Shown piece by piece: positions 37,549-45,481 of a stretch of DNA of 64,000 bases (positions within the stretch are counted from its first letter, which is position 1; every line of letters begins with the position of its first letter). The notes beneath the pieces were generated by a model. That model had not been told where the DNA came from. It worked only from the letters and a program-made list of their open reading frames with translations, and did no database searches. The position numbers and the translations under genes were made by a program. Source of the DNA: Prevotella sp. P2-180 (GTDB lineage: Bacteria; Bacteroidota; Bacteroidia; Bacteroidales; Bacteroidaceae); the NCBI RefSeq assembly GCF_002251435.1, contig NZ_NPJI01000090.1:124001-188000 (forward strand), read 5' to 3'.

Positions 37549-39917
37549 CGTCCGTTCACCATTATAATCTTGTTTTTCCAAATATATGCTCCTGGGCGCA
37601 GACCTTTAGTGTTGGTGGCATTCTTCCTTACTGTCACTCCCGAAAGCGTCAAAATGTCTGAAGCCTTGGTTTCGTCGCAACTTACCCCGCCCACCGACGT
37701 ATCGTCTTTAAGTATAGCCTCAATGGTGGTGGATGTTGCATTGGTCATGGTAAAGGTGTAACTCTCGCCATCCACCTCTTTGGTCTCCTTTTTAGTTCCC
37801 GTCACAGTGGTCACTGTCCATCCTTTCACCCTTTCAGCATTACCTTCCACAGTAAGTTCCTTTCCAGTATAGTATTTTCCGTCGAATATTGGTCGGCTAA
37901 GCTCTATACCGTTCATCTTAATAGTTACTCCCTCAAGTTCTGTTTCATCTGTATTGCTGTTCACCTTAAGTACCGAAGGCTTGCCTGCTCCATAATAGTC
38001 GGCCACCATATCATAGAAATAGTTGGCACGCTTTGCTATGAAGCTGCGGGCTGAAGAAAGTTCATCAGAATAGTTTGGCCACCACTGGTTGAAGAGTTTC
38101 CTGTGATTAGGATATTCATATTTTATCATCTCATACATAGGATCCCATACTTCTCTCGTGCCACGCTCGTTAAGGAAGTCTCCCATATATATGGCGGCCC
38201 TGTCGAGGAATTCACGCTTGAAGTCGTCGGTTTTCATTAACTTACGAAACAGCAAAGTATGTTCTGGCTGGTTAGCCCATGCTGTATTAGAGTCATATTT
38301 GTTGTCGTTCACCCATTTTATTGTGTTGTAGTCTGGCTGTGTACCATAGAGACCTAGTCCGAAGTCGGTGTCTTTCATTATCCAGCGCCATCGTCCATCC
38401 TCAGTGCGTGGTCTCCACATCACAATATTGTTTCCCGGGAAGTCACGATTGTTGAAGAAGAGGTTAGTGAGCATGAGGTTAAGGAATTCTGTAGTGTCCA
38501 TCCATTTCTCGTATTCCTCTCTCGAGTGTCCATTTTCTTTGTAGAATTCCTTGAAGGCATTGTAGTTTTCCATGTCTCCTTCTTTCAGCTCATACCAGTT
38601 TTCTATCATGTCGATGTCTTCCAGCCCATCATAGTTGCTGTATATATTGTCTTCGTTGCTTCTCTCTCGTATGTTTAGCATTCCCTTGTATTCACCGTTT
38701 ATATATACTATAGCTGGATGCCATGCCTGCCAGTCAAGGTCCACATGCTGTGCCACGGTACGCTGGATTATTGCGTCGCGCATGTAGAGATAGTCAAAGT
38801 CGTTGCCAGCATTACGAAGGGCAAGCGACTTGAAATCGGTAATGCCTGGACGCTGGTCTGGGAAGAACTCGTATTTGAAACGTTTCTCTCCAAAGCGCTT
38901 GTTGGCATATATGGCAAGCGACTTCAGTGCGGCCGATCTTGTGGCTCCTCCCATCACTCTTGTCTCACAAAGCTGGTTCAGCTCGCTGTCGGTACTGGCT
39001 GAAGTGAAGAATTCGAGGTTTATAGGCCTACGCCAGTCGTACTCATAGTTTTTTTTGCCACTGCTATAGCTTCCGTCCACATATATTCCTATCTTAGAAT
39101 CATAAAAATATTTTTTGTCTGTAACTATAGATATTACAGGCAACGTAAGTCTTCGTGGAAAGAATATGTAGGAATGGGTGGTGGAGCGGGGCGAGAGTTT
39201 GTCGTCGGCAAAAAGTTTCGCGCGCACCACTGTAGTTTTCGATATTGTTATAGGGTTTACATATTTTTTGCTACTACTTGTAGGTTCCGTTCCGTCTGTA
39301 GTATACCTTATCTCCGCTCCTTCCGTTCCTTCGGGCAGTGAGAGCTGCAAGGCGTAGAGCGTTCCGTTTTCCATCACACATCCTTTCTTGCTGAATACAG
39401 GTTCTCCAAGCACGTCTTTCAGTGTCTTTCCACAGTTGGTCTTTCCAGGAGTAGGTTGTGCCTGATAGCCCCAATCAGCAGCTCCGTCAGTCTTTCGTCC
39501 GTAAGCAATATTTGGTGCTGGCTGCTTTTTCAGACCCTCTATCTTGTCTGCCAGCGTATTGTTGTAATATAGATAAACTGCACATCCCTTTCCCGACTCT
39601 AATCTGAACGGAGTATGCAGTCCTTTCTCCTCTTTGTCACAGTACACCATGACATATTCTCCAGGCTTCACTATTCTCGACGGCAGTATCCATGCAGTTT
39701 CGTCATTATCTTTGTCGTTGATGGAATAATGCGAAAGATTCACCTTCTCACTACCGGCATTATACAATTCTACCCACGAATCGGGAAATTCGTTGATATC
39801 GTCCATAACGCAATCGATGTTCGACTGCATTATCTCGTTAATCACTAATTGTGCCTGGGCAGTATTACACATTCCTGCAGCAAGCATAGTGGCAATGGCA
39901 GTATTTCTCAACTTCAT
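37545..39917 (-). CDS. Secreted lamin-tail/CotH kinase family protein
   Basis: The product has 790 aa with a signal peptide (to about residue 22, ending TAQAQ). Domains in order: a lamin-tail domain (LVINEIMQSNID to about 140), a chitobiase/FN3_7-like domain with IRYTTDGTEPTSSS (~205), then the CotH kinase region (~290-630) with GGATRSAALKSLAIYA and the metal motif MKDTDFGLGLYG (~520). The end (GAYIWKNKIIMVNGR) resembles the short C-terminal domain of exported Prevotella proteins. Targets are unknown. It is the first gene left of the putative origin and is read away from it. Confidence 0.88.
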   Translation of the reverse strand: MKLRNTAIATMLAAGMCNTAQAQLVINEIMQSNIDCVMDDINEFPDSWVELYNAGSEKVNLSHYSINDKDNDETAWILPSRIVKPGEYVMVYCDKEEKGLHTPFRLESGKGCAVYLYYNNTLADKIEGLKKQPAPNIAYGRKTDGAADWGYQAQPTPGKTNCGKTLKDVLGEPVFSKKGCVMENGTLYALQLSLPEGTEGAEIRYTTDGTEPTSSSKKYVNPITISKTTVVRAKLFADDKLSPRSTTHSYIFFPRRLTLPVISIVTDKKYFYDSKIGIYVDGSYSSGKKNYEYDWRRPINLEFFTSASTDSELNQLCETRVMGGATRSAALKSLAIYANKRFGEKRFKYEFFPDQRPGITDFKSLALRNAGNDFDYLYMRDAIIQRTVAQHVDLDWQAWHPAIVYINGEYKGMLNIRERSNEDNIYSNYDGLEDIDMIENWYELKEGDMENYNAFKEFYKENGHSREEYEKWMDTTEFLNLMLTNLFFNNRDFPGNNIVMWRPRTEDGRWRWIMKDTDFGLGLYGTQPDYNTIKWVNDNKYDSNTAWANQPEHTLLFRKLMKTDDFKREFLDRAAIYMGDFLNERGTREVWDPMYEMIKYEYPNHRKLFNQWWPNYSDELSSARSFIAKRANYFYDMVADYYGAGKPSVLKVNSNTDETELEGVTIKMNGIELSRPIFDGKYYTGKELTVEGNAERVKGWTVTTVTGTKKETKEVDGESYTFTMTNATSTTIEAILKDDTSVGGVSCDETKASDILTLSGVTVRKNATNTKGLRPGAYIWKNKIIMVNGR

Positions 39918-39963
39918 AAATTTAATTATTAAAAAAATAAATAGGTTATTTGGTTCAATGCTG

Positions 39964-39971
39964 CAAAATTA
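39964..39971 (-). promoter_or_regulatory. -7 element for the lamin-tail/CotH gene
   Basis: On the minus strand this is TAATTTTG (TAnnTTTG). A TTGG at 39991-39994 stands 19 bp upstream as a weak -33. It lies 46 bp before the CotH start codon, at the left edge of the putative origin. Confidence 0.5.
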
Positions 39972-40149
39972 ATAATAAGTATCGAAATATCCAAGGAAAA
40001 TGTGGAAAAAGTGTTGATAACCCCGTGAATAACCCTGTTGATAACCTGTGTAGACTTATCCACATATTCACACCAAGAGGCTTAGAAAGCATGATTATTG
40101 GGTTATCAACATGGTTATTAGAAAGTTTTTTGTGAGATTTCAACAGATT

Positions 40150-40183
40150 TTTGATGAAAAAAGATATAAACTTATTAATTTTG
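40150..40183 (+). promoter_or_regulatory. Possible promoter for nadA inside the origin region
   Basis: TTTG (40150-40153) and TAATTTTG (40176-40183) are 22 bp apart, slightly longer than ideal. If used, the nadA transcript would carry a leader of about 205 nt running through the right half of the putative origin. Confidence 0.35.
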
Positions 40184-40395
40184 CACCGAAATAGCAAATT
40201 GTGGATAACTCATAGACTTCTCTATGTGTCAGACATATAGTTTCAACACTATGTGTAGATAACTCTTCATCACGTGTTGACAACAAATTATGCAAGAAAA
40301 CATGGAAATAGTTTTTCACATATTCACACCATATCATACTTAAAATTTTATTTTTAAAAAAAGAAAAAAGAAAAGATAATAAAAATAATATTGTG

Positions 40396-41388
40396 ATGAT
40401 AAAAGAAGAATGGAAACAAAAAGGGTTTATTGACGAACCTGTAGCTGAGGGTATCGACCTGAAAGCTGAAATAAGGCGAATGTGCAAGGAGAAAAACGCT
40501 GTCATTCTCGCCCACTATTACACGCGTGGAGAAATACAGGAAGTGGCCGACTTCATAGGCGACTCACTGGCCTTGGCGAGAAAGGCTGCCGATACCGACG
40601 CAAAGATAATACTTATGTGTGGAGTTCATTTCATGGCCGAGACTTGCAAGATTCTCAGTCCTTCGAAACTCGTGCTTGCTCCCGACATCAATGCCGGTTG
40701 CTCACTTGCCGACTCTTGCCGTGCCGAAGACTTGCGCAAGTATAAGGAAGAGCATCCTGGCTACAAGGTGGTAAGCTATGTAAACACCACGGCTGCCGTG
40801 AAGGCTCTCACTGATGTTGTGGTGACAAGTGGAAATGCCGAGAAGATTGTGGCATCGTTTCCGCAAGACGAGAAGATGATATTTGGTCCAGACTACAACC
40901 TGGGTTCATATATAAATAGTGTCACTGGCCGCAATATGTTGCTTTGGCAGGGAGGATGCCATGTGCATGAGCGTTTTTCAGTGGCTGAGATTGCCCGACT
41001 TAAGCAGGAGCATCCCGAGGCCTTGGTGCTTGCCCATCCTGAATGTAAGGGACCGGTGCTTGCTGCTGCTGACGTGGTAGGCTCCACCGCTGTGCTTCTG
41101 AAGTATGCTGTGGAGAATCCTGACAAAGAGTATATCGTTGCCACCGAAGCCGGCATACTCCACGAGATGGAGCGTTGCTGTCCCGACACCAAGTTCTATC
41201 CGGTGCCGCCGGAAGTGAGCGAGGGTGGGGCAGGGTGCAGCTGCAACGAGTGCGACTACATGAAGATGAACACTCTTCTGAAGATGTACAACGCACTGAA
41301 GTATGAATGGCCATCGGTGGATGTTGATCCGGAAGTGGCTCGCGAGGCAGTGAAACCTATAGAGCGTATGCTTGAGCTGAGCAAATAA
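40396..41388 (+). CDS. nadA: Quinolinate synthase
   Basis: NadA condenses iminoaspartate with dihydroxyacetone phosphate to quinolinate in NAD synthesis and needs a [4Fe-4S] cluster. It has 330 aa; the ATG at 40396 is preferred to the overlapping GTG at 40393. The cluster cysteines are in MCGVHFMAETCKILSP (~80), AHPECKGPV (~215) and CSCNECDYMKMNTL (~285). VVSYVNTTAAVKA and HVHERFS are further family motifs. It is the first gene to the right of the putative origin and is read away from it. Confidence 0.95.
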   Translation: MIKEEWKQKGFIDEPVAEGIDLKAEIRRMCKEKNAVILAHYYTRGEIQEVADFIGDSLALARKAADTDAKIILMCGVHFMAETCKILSPSKLVLAPDINAGCSLADSCRAEDLRKYKEEHPGYKVVSYVNTTAAVKALTDVVVTSGNAEKIVASFPQDEKMIFGPDYNLGSYINSVTGRNMLLWQGGCHVHERFSVAEIARLKQEHPEALVLAHPECKGPVLAAADVVGSTAVLLKYAVENPDKEYIVATEAGILHEMERCCPDTKFYPVPPEVSEGGAGCSCNECDYMKMNTLLKMYNALKYEWPSVDVDPEVAREAVKPIERMLELSK

Positions 41389-41396
41389 AAATAAAG

Positions 41397-41431
41397 CGAT
41401 GCGGGAAACTATTCTCAGGTTTCCCGCATCG
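41397..41431 (+). terminator. Hairpin terminator after nadA
   Basis: CGATGCGGGAAAC (41397-41409) and GTTTCCCGCATCG (41419-41431) form a perfect 13-bp stem with a 9-nt loop, 8 bp after the nadA stop. A strong T-run is lacking, so it may also act as a 3' stabiliser. Confidence 0.75.
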
Positions 41432-41479
41432 TTGTGAATACCTAATTACCTTATCTCCTTACGTGAAAAGTTTAATTTT

Positions 41480-41660
41480 ATCTGTCATCTGTCACCATTC
41501 TGTTCTAATATATTAATATACAATAGTTTAATGCGGTGACAGACAGGTGACAGACGATTTCCTCTGTCACCAACATAATTAATCAATAACGGGCTGTATC
41601 ACGACCGTTCCACAGTTGGTATCACGACTGTTCCACAGTTATGGAACACTTGTTACACCA
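41480..41660. repeat. Intergenic block of short direct and inverted repeats
   Basis: The gap between nadA and the HD gene holds CTGTCATCTGTCACC (~41481) facing GGTGACAGACAGGTGACAG (~41537) in inverted orientation, and a further CTGTCACC (~41564). A 23-bp unit follows in tandem: GTATCACGACCGTTCCACAG at 41596-41618 and again at 41619-41641 with one changed base. A third, inverted TGGAACGACCG occurs at ~41663. No gene is seen; the function is unknown. Confidence 0.6.
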
Positions 41661-41700
41661 GTCATGGAACGACCGTCCCAACAGCTGTTCAAAATTCCAG

Positions 41701-41754
41701 CAATACAGACGTATCATCTGCTCCACCACTGCCTTCTCTTACTCTATACGAGTA
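41701..41754 (-). pseudogene. Remnant copy of the YgbA gene start
   Basis: These 54 bases match 44251-44304, the 5' part of the intact YgbA-family gene, with about five mismatches. Read on the minus strand they give TRIE-stop-EKAVVEQMIRLYC, that is, the N-terminus with one in-frame stop codon. The rest of the gene is absent. It lies just past the 3' end of the HD gene and marks an old duplication or rearrangement between 41.7 and 44.3 kb. Confidence 0.7.
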
Positions 41755-41766
41755 TTATTTATTGTA

Positions 41767-42267
41767 TTATCCATTTATACCATACATTGTTTCAAGTATT
41801 CTTATTCCGCTCTCTGTCCGGAAGATGTTCTTGCGAACAGCACGTATGGCATTCGGGGATTCTTCGTCCTCAAACAGATTTACAAGTAAGTCTGCCTCAA
41901 TTAGTATCTGATAATCCAAATCTTCGCATATATGGTAAGTGTGATGATGGCCGACGAGCCAACAGATGCGTTCAATCTGACGGTCGGTAAAACCGCCGAG
42001 TCGCGTTAGCATCTCACGGGCTACGGCAGGACCTTCCTGTTCTTGAAGTTTGCCGTTCTGATGTCCATATTTCTTTTCACTCGCCCTTATTCCAATGTCA
42101 TGAACGAGGGCTGCGCTTTCAAGTATGAACAGCGTATCCTCGTCCAGCCCCTCGCATTTGCCGATCATCGAGGCGTAGGCATGAACTTTAGTAGTATGCT
42201 GTATGCGTTTCGGGTCGCCATTGTTATAGTCAATCATGGCGAGAGCCAATTCTTCAATTTTATTCAT
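41767..42267 (-). CDS. HD domain protein (putative phosphohydrolase)
   Basis: The product has 166 aa. The HD metal-site motifs are HTTKVHAYASMI (~20-30), ESAALVHDIGIR (HD pair, ~55) and LVGHHHTYH (~107). A conserved DYQILIEADLLVNLFEDE follows. Small proteins of this type are putative (p)ppGpp- or nucleotide-phosphohydrolases, but the substrate is not known. The frame is open upstream to 42546 through the preceding gene, but MNKIEELALAMIDYN at 42267 is the natural N-terminus. It lies 14 bp after the DUF1349 gene. Confidence 0.85.
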   Translation of the reverse strand: MNKIEELALAMIDYNNGDPKRIQHTTKVHAYASMIGKCEGLDEDTLFILESAALVHDIGIRASEKKYGHQNGKLQEQEGPAVAREMLTRLGGFTDRQIERICWLVGHHHTYHICEDLDYQILIEADLLVNLFEDEESPNAIRAVRKNIFRTESGIRILETMYGING

Positions 42268-42281
42268 CTTCAAATCTTTAT

Positions 42282-42992
42282 TCAATCCGGTTGTTGTCCA
42301 TCGTGGGCTTTCCATGCACATTCTGTCAGCTTCATGTCGGTGAAGATTGCCTTGAAAGACGACTGTTCCGGAGAGCAGGCGTATATGCCAAACCGAATTT
42401 TGCCTCCACCCTGATGCATGTGGCATACTCGCATCTGTGTGAAGCGCACTCCGTCTTGAGAGCACTCGATGCAATAGTCGTCCTCTCTGCGCGAGAGCCT
42501 GTACCACATTGTCTTTACTTGGGCGGGAATGGCAGTTGTCGCCCAATCAGAATATCCGTTGTTGGTCACTACGCTTCCCAAATGCTGAAACTCTTCGTTT
42601 TCATACTCTACACTGCCCTTTAGCCAGTTGTCGCTGTCGAGGTAAAGGACTATGCCACATTGGTCGAAGCGATGGTGGCTTTCAGTGAAATCGGTCTTCA
42701 CGATGAAACTGAAAAATTTCTCCTCTGTCTCCATCTGGAAAACAGGTGCGTTGTCGTTGCGGAAATGATAATAGGTGCGTTGCCAAAGGTCGGTGCAAGG
42801 TTTGGTTACCACCTCGATGGTGTCGCCCTTGATGACGCAACTCTCTGGTTGTCGTGTCCATTTGAAATTGTTAATGTCCAGAGTTGTTGTGAATGCCTTA
42901 TCCGAACGAACTACATTGGTGTCGGCATTTGCCTGGCAAGGAAACAGGCCCGACAGCATAGCAAAGATGCCCATGGTTATCAGTTTTTTCAT
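42282..42992 (-). CDS. DUF1349 secreted protein (concanavalin-like fold)
   Basis: The product has 236 aa with a signal peptide ending around QANA (~22). FKWTRQPESCVIKGDTIEV, TDLWQRTYY, DQCGIVLYLDSDNWLKGSVEYE and the later WYRLSRREDDYCIE are typical of DUF1349 proteins with a ConA-like lectin/glucanase fold. The natural ligand is unknown; carbohydrate binding is plausible. It is followed 14 bp later by the HD gene and likely shares its transcript. Confidence 0.85.
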   Translation of the reverse strand: MKKLITMGIFAMLSGLFPCQANADTNVVRSDKAFTTTLDINNFKWTRQPESCVIKGDTIEVVTKPCTDLWQRTYYHFRNDNAPVFQMETEEKFFSFIVKTDFTESHHRFDQCGIVLYLDSDNWLKGSVEYENEEFQHLGSVVTNNGYSDWATTAIPAQVKTMWYRLSRREDDYCIECSQDGVRFTQMRVCHMHQGGGKIRFGIYACSPEQSSFKAIFTDMKLTECAWKAHDGQQPD

Positions 42993-43033
42993 TGTTGTGT
43001 AATATTCTTATTATCCTTTTTTATATATGTGTG

Positions 43034-43041
43034 CAAAGTTA
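43034..43041 (-). promoter_or_regulatory. -7 element for the DUF1349 gene
   Basis: On the minus strand this is TAACTTTG, 41 bp before the start codon. A -33 TTTG is present only at 23-bp spacing, so the call rests on the -7 match. Confidence 0.45.
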
Positions 43042-43091
43042 CAATAGATTCGTCAAAAACCATGCAAAAAAAAGCGTTTTTTTTTGTTTTG

Positions 43092-43123
43092 TTTGGCGAT
43101 ATGGCATCTTTTCTGTAATTTTG
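43092..43123 (+). promoter_or_regulatory. Promoter for the carbonic anhydrase gene
   Basis: TTTG (43092-43095) and TAATTTTG (43116-43123) are 20 bp apart, consistent with the Bacteroidota consensus. The start codon lies 76 bp downstream. Confidence 0.65.
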
Positions 43124-43199
43124 TCGCAGTTTTTGCGAAGATAACAGAATGTGATGGCAAGAAACTTGAATAAAGAATGTATAAAAAAGGATTACGGAT

Positions 43200-43748
43200 A
43201 TGATTGACGAGATTATAGAATTTAACAAGACGTTCGTAGCGGAGAAGGGCTACGAGAAATATATCACAGACAAGTATCCTGACAAGAAATTGGCAGTGTT
43301 GTCTTGTATGGACACCCGACTGACCGAACTTCTTCCTGCAGCGCTTGGATTGAAGAACGGCGATGCAAAGATAATAAAGAATGCAGGAGGACTGGTTATT
43401 TCGGCTTTCGACTCAGCCATGCGCAGCCTGATTGTTGCCATCTATGAGTTGGGAGTGGAGGAAATAATGGTTGTCGCCCATTCTCATTGCGGAGCCTGTC
43501 ACATGAGTTTCGACCATTTCCGCCATGAAATGATAGCCCGTGGAGTGACTGACGAAACACTTGGCACCATCGAAAAATGCGGAATAGACTTGCATCACTG
43601 GCTTGAGGGATTCAAAGACACTCCCACATCGGTGAAAAAGACAGTGGAGACAATCAAGACCCATCCGCTTGTGCCAAAGGACATTGCGGTTCGTGGATTT
43701 ATCATTGATTCTGAAACAGGAGAGTTGGAGGAAGTTTTGAAGAGTTGA
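43200..43748 (+). CDS. Beta-class carbonic anhydrase
   Basis: This enzyme interconverts CO2 and bicarbonate in the cytoplasm. It has 182 aa. The zinc ligands are Cys in LSCMDTRLTEL (C-x-D-x-R, ~36) and His and Cys in VVAHSHCGACHM (H-x-x-C, ~97-100). NAGG at ~62 and VRGFIIDSETGELEEV at the end fit the small bacterial subgroup. It has its own promoter and is convergent with the DUF4250 gene. A bicarbonate-supplying role in a capnophilic gut anaerobe is likely but inferred. Confidence 0.93.
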   Translation: MIDEIIEFNKTFVAEKGYEKYITDKYPDKKLAVLSCMDTRLTELLPAALGLKNGDAKIIKNAGGLVISAFDSAMRSLIVAIYELGVEEIMVVAHSHCGACHMSFDHFRHEMIARGVTDETLGTIEKCGIDLHHWLEGFKDTPTSVKKTVETIKTHPLVPKDIAVRGFIIDSETGELEEVLKS

Positions 43749-43765
43749 CAAATCAGATCGTCTCT

Positions 43766-43972
43766 CTACAAAGATTCATCATAGCCAACCGGTCGCATTT
43801 GTTTTTGCACTTCGCTATATACATAGCCGTAGTGTTTGAGATATTGTTTTATTTCCTGCGGTTCGCGCCCAAAGGCATAGCAGAGGGATTCAAGTGAGTC
43901 GTACTCTTCATCTCTCAGAAGCATGTTGATGCTCGACACGAGTATGTGTGGATCTTGTGGCAGATATTCCAT
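43766..43972 (-). CDS. DUF4250 domain protein
   Basis: The product has 68 aa. MEYLPQDPHILVSSINMLLRD and the following YDSLESLCYAFGREPQEIKQYL are the recognisable DUF4250 pattern, which looks like a small helix-turn-helix-like fold. The function is unknown. It is the last gene of the SDR-GNAT-YgbA-DUF4250 series, 13 bp after the YgbA gene. Confidence 0.8.
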   Translation of the reverse strand: MEYLPQDPHILVSSINMLLRDEEYDSLESLCYAFGREPQEIKQYLKHYGYVYSEVQKQMRPVGYDESL

Positions 43973-43985
43973 AATAATGTGACTT

Positions 43986-44312
43986 TTATGGGTTCAACAG
44001 TTTTGAGTAAGCCATCTCACGATACAGATGCCTTAGGGCAGCAATGGGATGATAGATAATCATTCTTGGTCCCGACCATCGCATTACCATTTTGATACGC
44101 TCTTTCATCTCTGGTCGATAGCAATGCACAGGACATTTCTTGCAGGTTGGCTTATACTCACCATATCGGCATCTGTCAAGTCGTCTGAGGGCATAGTCCA
44201 ACAGCTCCTTGCAGTTTGGGCATAGTTTGTCGTTGCCTTCGCGCTTCAGGCAATACAGGCGTATCATCTGCTCCACCACCGCCTTTTCTTCCTCTATACG
44301 AGTGTGTTTCAT
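43986..44312 (-). CDS. Nitrous oxide-stimulated promoter (YgbA) family protein
   Basis: The product has 108 aa. It is Cys-rich: LCPNCKELL, DRCRYGEYKPTCKKCPVHCY and RMIIYHPIAALRHL are typical of the YgbA family, whose E. coli member is induced by nitric oxide and implicated in recovery from nitrosative stress. The Cys pattern suggests a metal or Fe-S site. It is part of a tight minus-strand operon, with a 3-bp gap to the GNAT gene. A broken copy of its 5' end lies at 41701-41754. Confidence 0.88.
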   Translation of the reverse strand: MKHTRIEEEKAVVEQMIRLYCLKREGNDKLCPNCKELLDYALRRLDRCRYGEYKPTCKKCPVHCYRPEMKERIKMVMRWSGPRMIIYHPIAALRHLYREMAYSKLLNP

Positions 44313-44315
44313 TTG

Positions 44316-44699
44316 TCAATCTTTATATTCCATAAGTATGTCGCAACGCTCGTAGGCATTGCCTTGTAAATCCATAACGGCCTTGCCTAACTGATGGCCT
44401 ATGTGCTTGCCTTGATGATGATGAGAAACTGCCATTTTGGCCAGTTCATAGGATTGCTTCTCAGGGTGATGTTTCAGAGCGCAACAGCCTACTACCTCAC
44501 CATCGTCAGTGATGGCAAGAAAAATCTGTCCGCCTTTTTCCACTATATCGTCAACATGCGAGAAAGTCTCAATATCAGAGGCTTCAATCTTGAGGTATGA
44601 CTCTATCCACTCCCTGTTTAGGCGAATGAAATCATTTCTGTATTCCGACTTATAGGTTTCGATGCGTACTCTTGTGGGCGAAGAAAATACTTCTTTCAT
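44316..44699 (-). CDS. GNAT family acetyltransferase, short C-terminus
   Basis: The product is 127 aa from the ATG at 44699, which overlaps the TGA of the SDR gene (ATGA); the longer frame from 44720 is less likely. GEVVGCCALKHHPEKQSYELAKMAVSHHHQGKHIGHQLG contains the acetyl-CoA binding motif A (HHQGKHIGHQL). GNAT proteins usually continue about 25-30 residues past the point where this one ends (CDILMEYKD), so motif B is missing and the protein may be truncated. The substrate is unknown. Confidence 0.75.
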   Translation of the reverse strand: MKEVFSSPTRVRIETYKSEYRNDFIRLNREWIESYLKIEASDIETFSHVDDIVEKGGQIFLAITDDGEVVGCCALKHHPEKQSYELAKMAVSHHHQGKHIGHQLGKAVMDLQGNAYERCDILMEYKD

Positions 44700-45436
44700 T
44701 TTACTTTCATTTTTATCCAAATTGACCGCGGAATCATCTGCCAGAAGAAGACAAGCAGACGATAGAGCCAGTTGATGGTGATTACTTGTTTGCGCCTCTC
44801 TATTCCATCCACTATACTTACGGCAACCTTTCTTGCGTCGAGTTGCATGGGGAAATTGCTGCCCTCAATCAATGGTGTCTTGACAAATCCGGGTCGTATA
44901 TCCGTGATGTGAATATTGCGTATTTTTCTGATACTCGTCAATTGGCACAGACATTCGAGATAATGGCTGGTGAATCGTTTTGAGGCGGAATATGCCGGTG
45001 CGGCTCCGAGGCCTTTTGTTCGTGATATGGAACTGATGACAGCTATTTGTCCATCCGTTTCGGGACGCTGTTCAAAATAGCGGAAGGCTTCGCCTACAAG
45101 TTTTGCCATACCAAGACAGTCGGTTTCGATGGTGGTCAACTCCTTGTTGGCTTCAAGAGCCGTATTCTGGTATCCTATGCCAGAACTATGGAAATACAAG
45201 TCCATGCCTCCCAACTTGCCGATGAGTTTGTGCAGACCGTCAACAGCCTCAGGGGTATTGACATCAATCACCTCGTATGCCACGACACCGTCTATTTCGC
45301 CCGACATTTTTGCGAGAATGTCTTCCCGTCTTCCAGCCACACCGATGCGCCATCCCCGCCTTGCAAGGATTAGTGTCACCTCATAGCCAATGCCCGAGGT
45401 GGCTCCCATCACGATAGCTGATTGTTTGTTATCCAT
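44696..45436 (-). CDS. SDR family oxidoreductase
   Basis: The product has 246 aa. The NAD(P)-binding motif is GATSGIGYEV near the N-terminus. The catalytic Ser-Tyr-Lys is in SSISRTKGLGAAPAYSASK (~145-165). The C-terminal part (LYRLLVFFWQMIPRSIW) is hydrophobic, suggesting membrane association, as in some lipid- or sterol-like ketoreductases. It heads a four-gene minus-strand operon. Its upstream region is one copy of the 178-bp promoter-leader repeat. Confidence 0.88.
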   Translation of the reverse strand: MDNKQSAIVMGATSGIGYEVTLILARRGWRIGVAGRREDILAKMSGEIDGVVAYEVIDVNTPEAVDGLHKLIGKLGGMDLYFHSSGIGYQNTALEANKELTTIETDCLGMAKLVGEAFRYFEQRPETDGQIAVISSISRTKGLGAAPAYSASKRFTSHYLECLCQLTSIRKIRNIHITDIRPGFVKTPLIEGSNFPMQLDARKVAVSIVDGIERRKQVITINWLYRLLVFFWQMIPRSIWIKMKVK

Positions 45437-45481
45437 AATTATGGTGTCTTTTTGATAGTTTTGTGCAAAATGTGTCTTGTG

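Larger units (their letters stand above)
39950..40392. other. Putative replication origin (oriC)
   Basis: This gene-free stretch between divergent genes holds two perfect DnaA boxes, TTATCCACA (40056-40064) and TGTGGATAA (40200-40208). Variants with one mismatch lie at 40012-40020, 40024-40032, 40036-40044, 40103-40111 and 40254-40262. A 15-bp direct repeat CACATATTCACACCA occurs at 40061-40075 and 40317-40331, each containing ATATTCACA. From about 40340 to 40392 the sequence is almost pure A/T, as expected for an unwinding element. Box density and layout fit a bacterial oriC; that this is the chromosomal origin is inferred. Confidence 0.7.

Noticed and set aside
42268-42546. Upstream extension of the HD protein frame
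   Set aside because: It runs antiparallel to nothing useful and through the DUF1349 gene in another frame; its residues show no family pattern and MNKIEEL at 42267 is a natural start.
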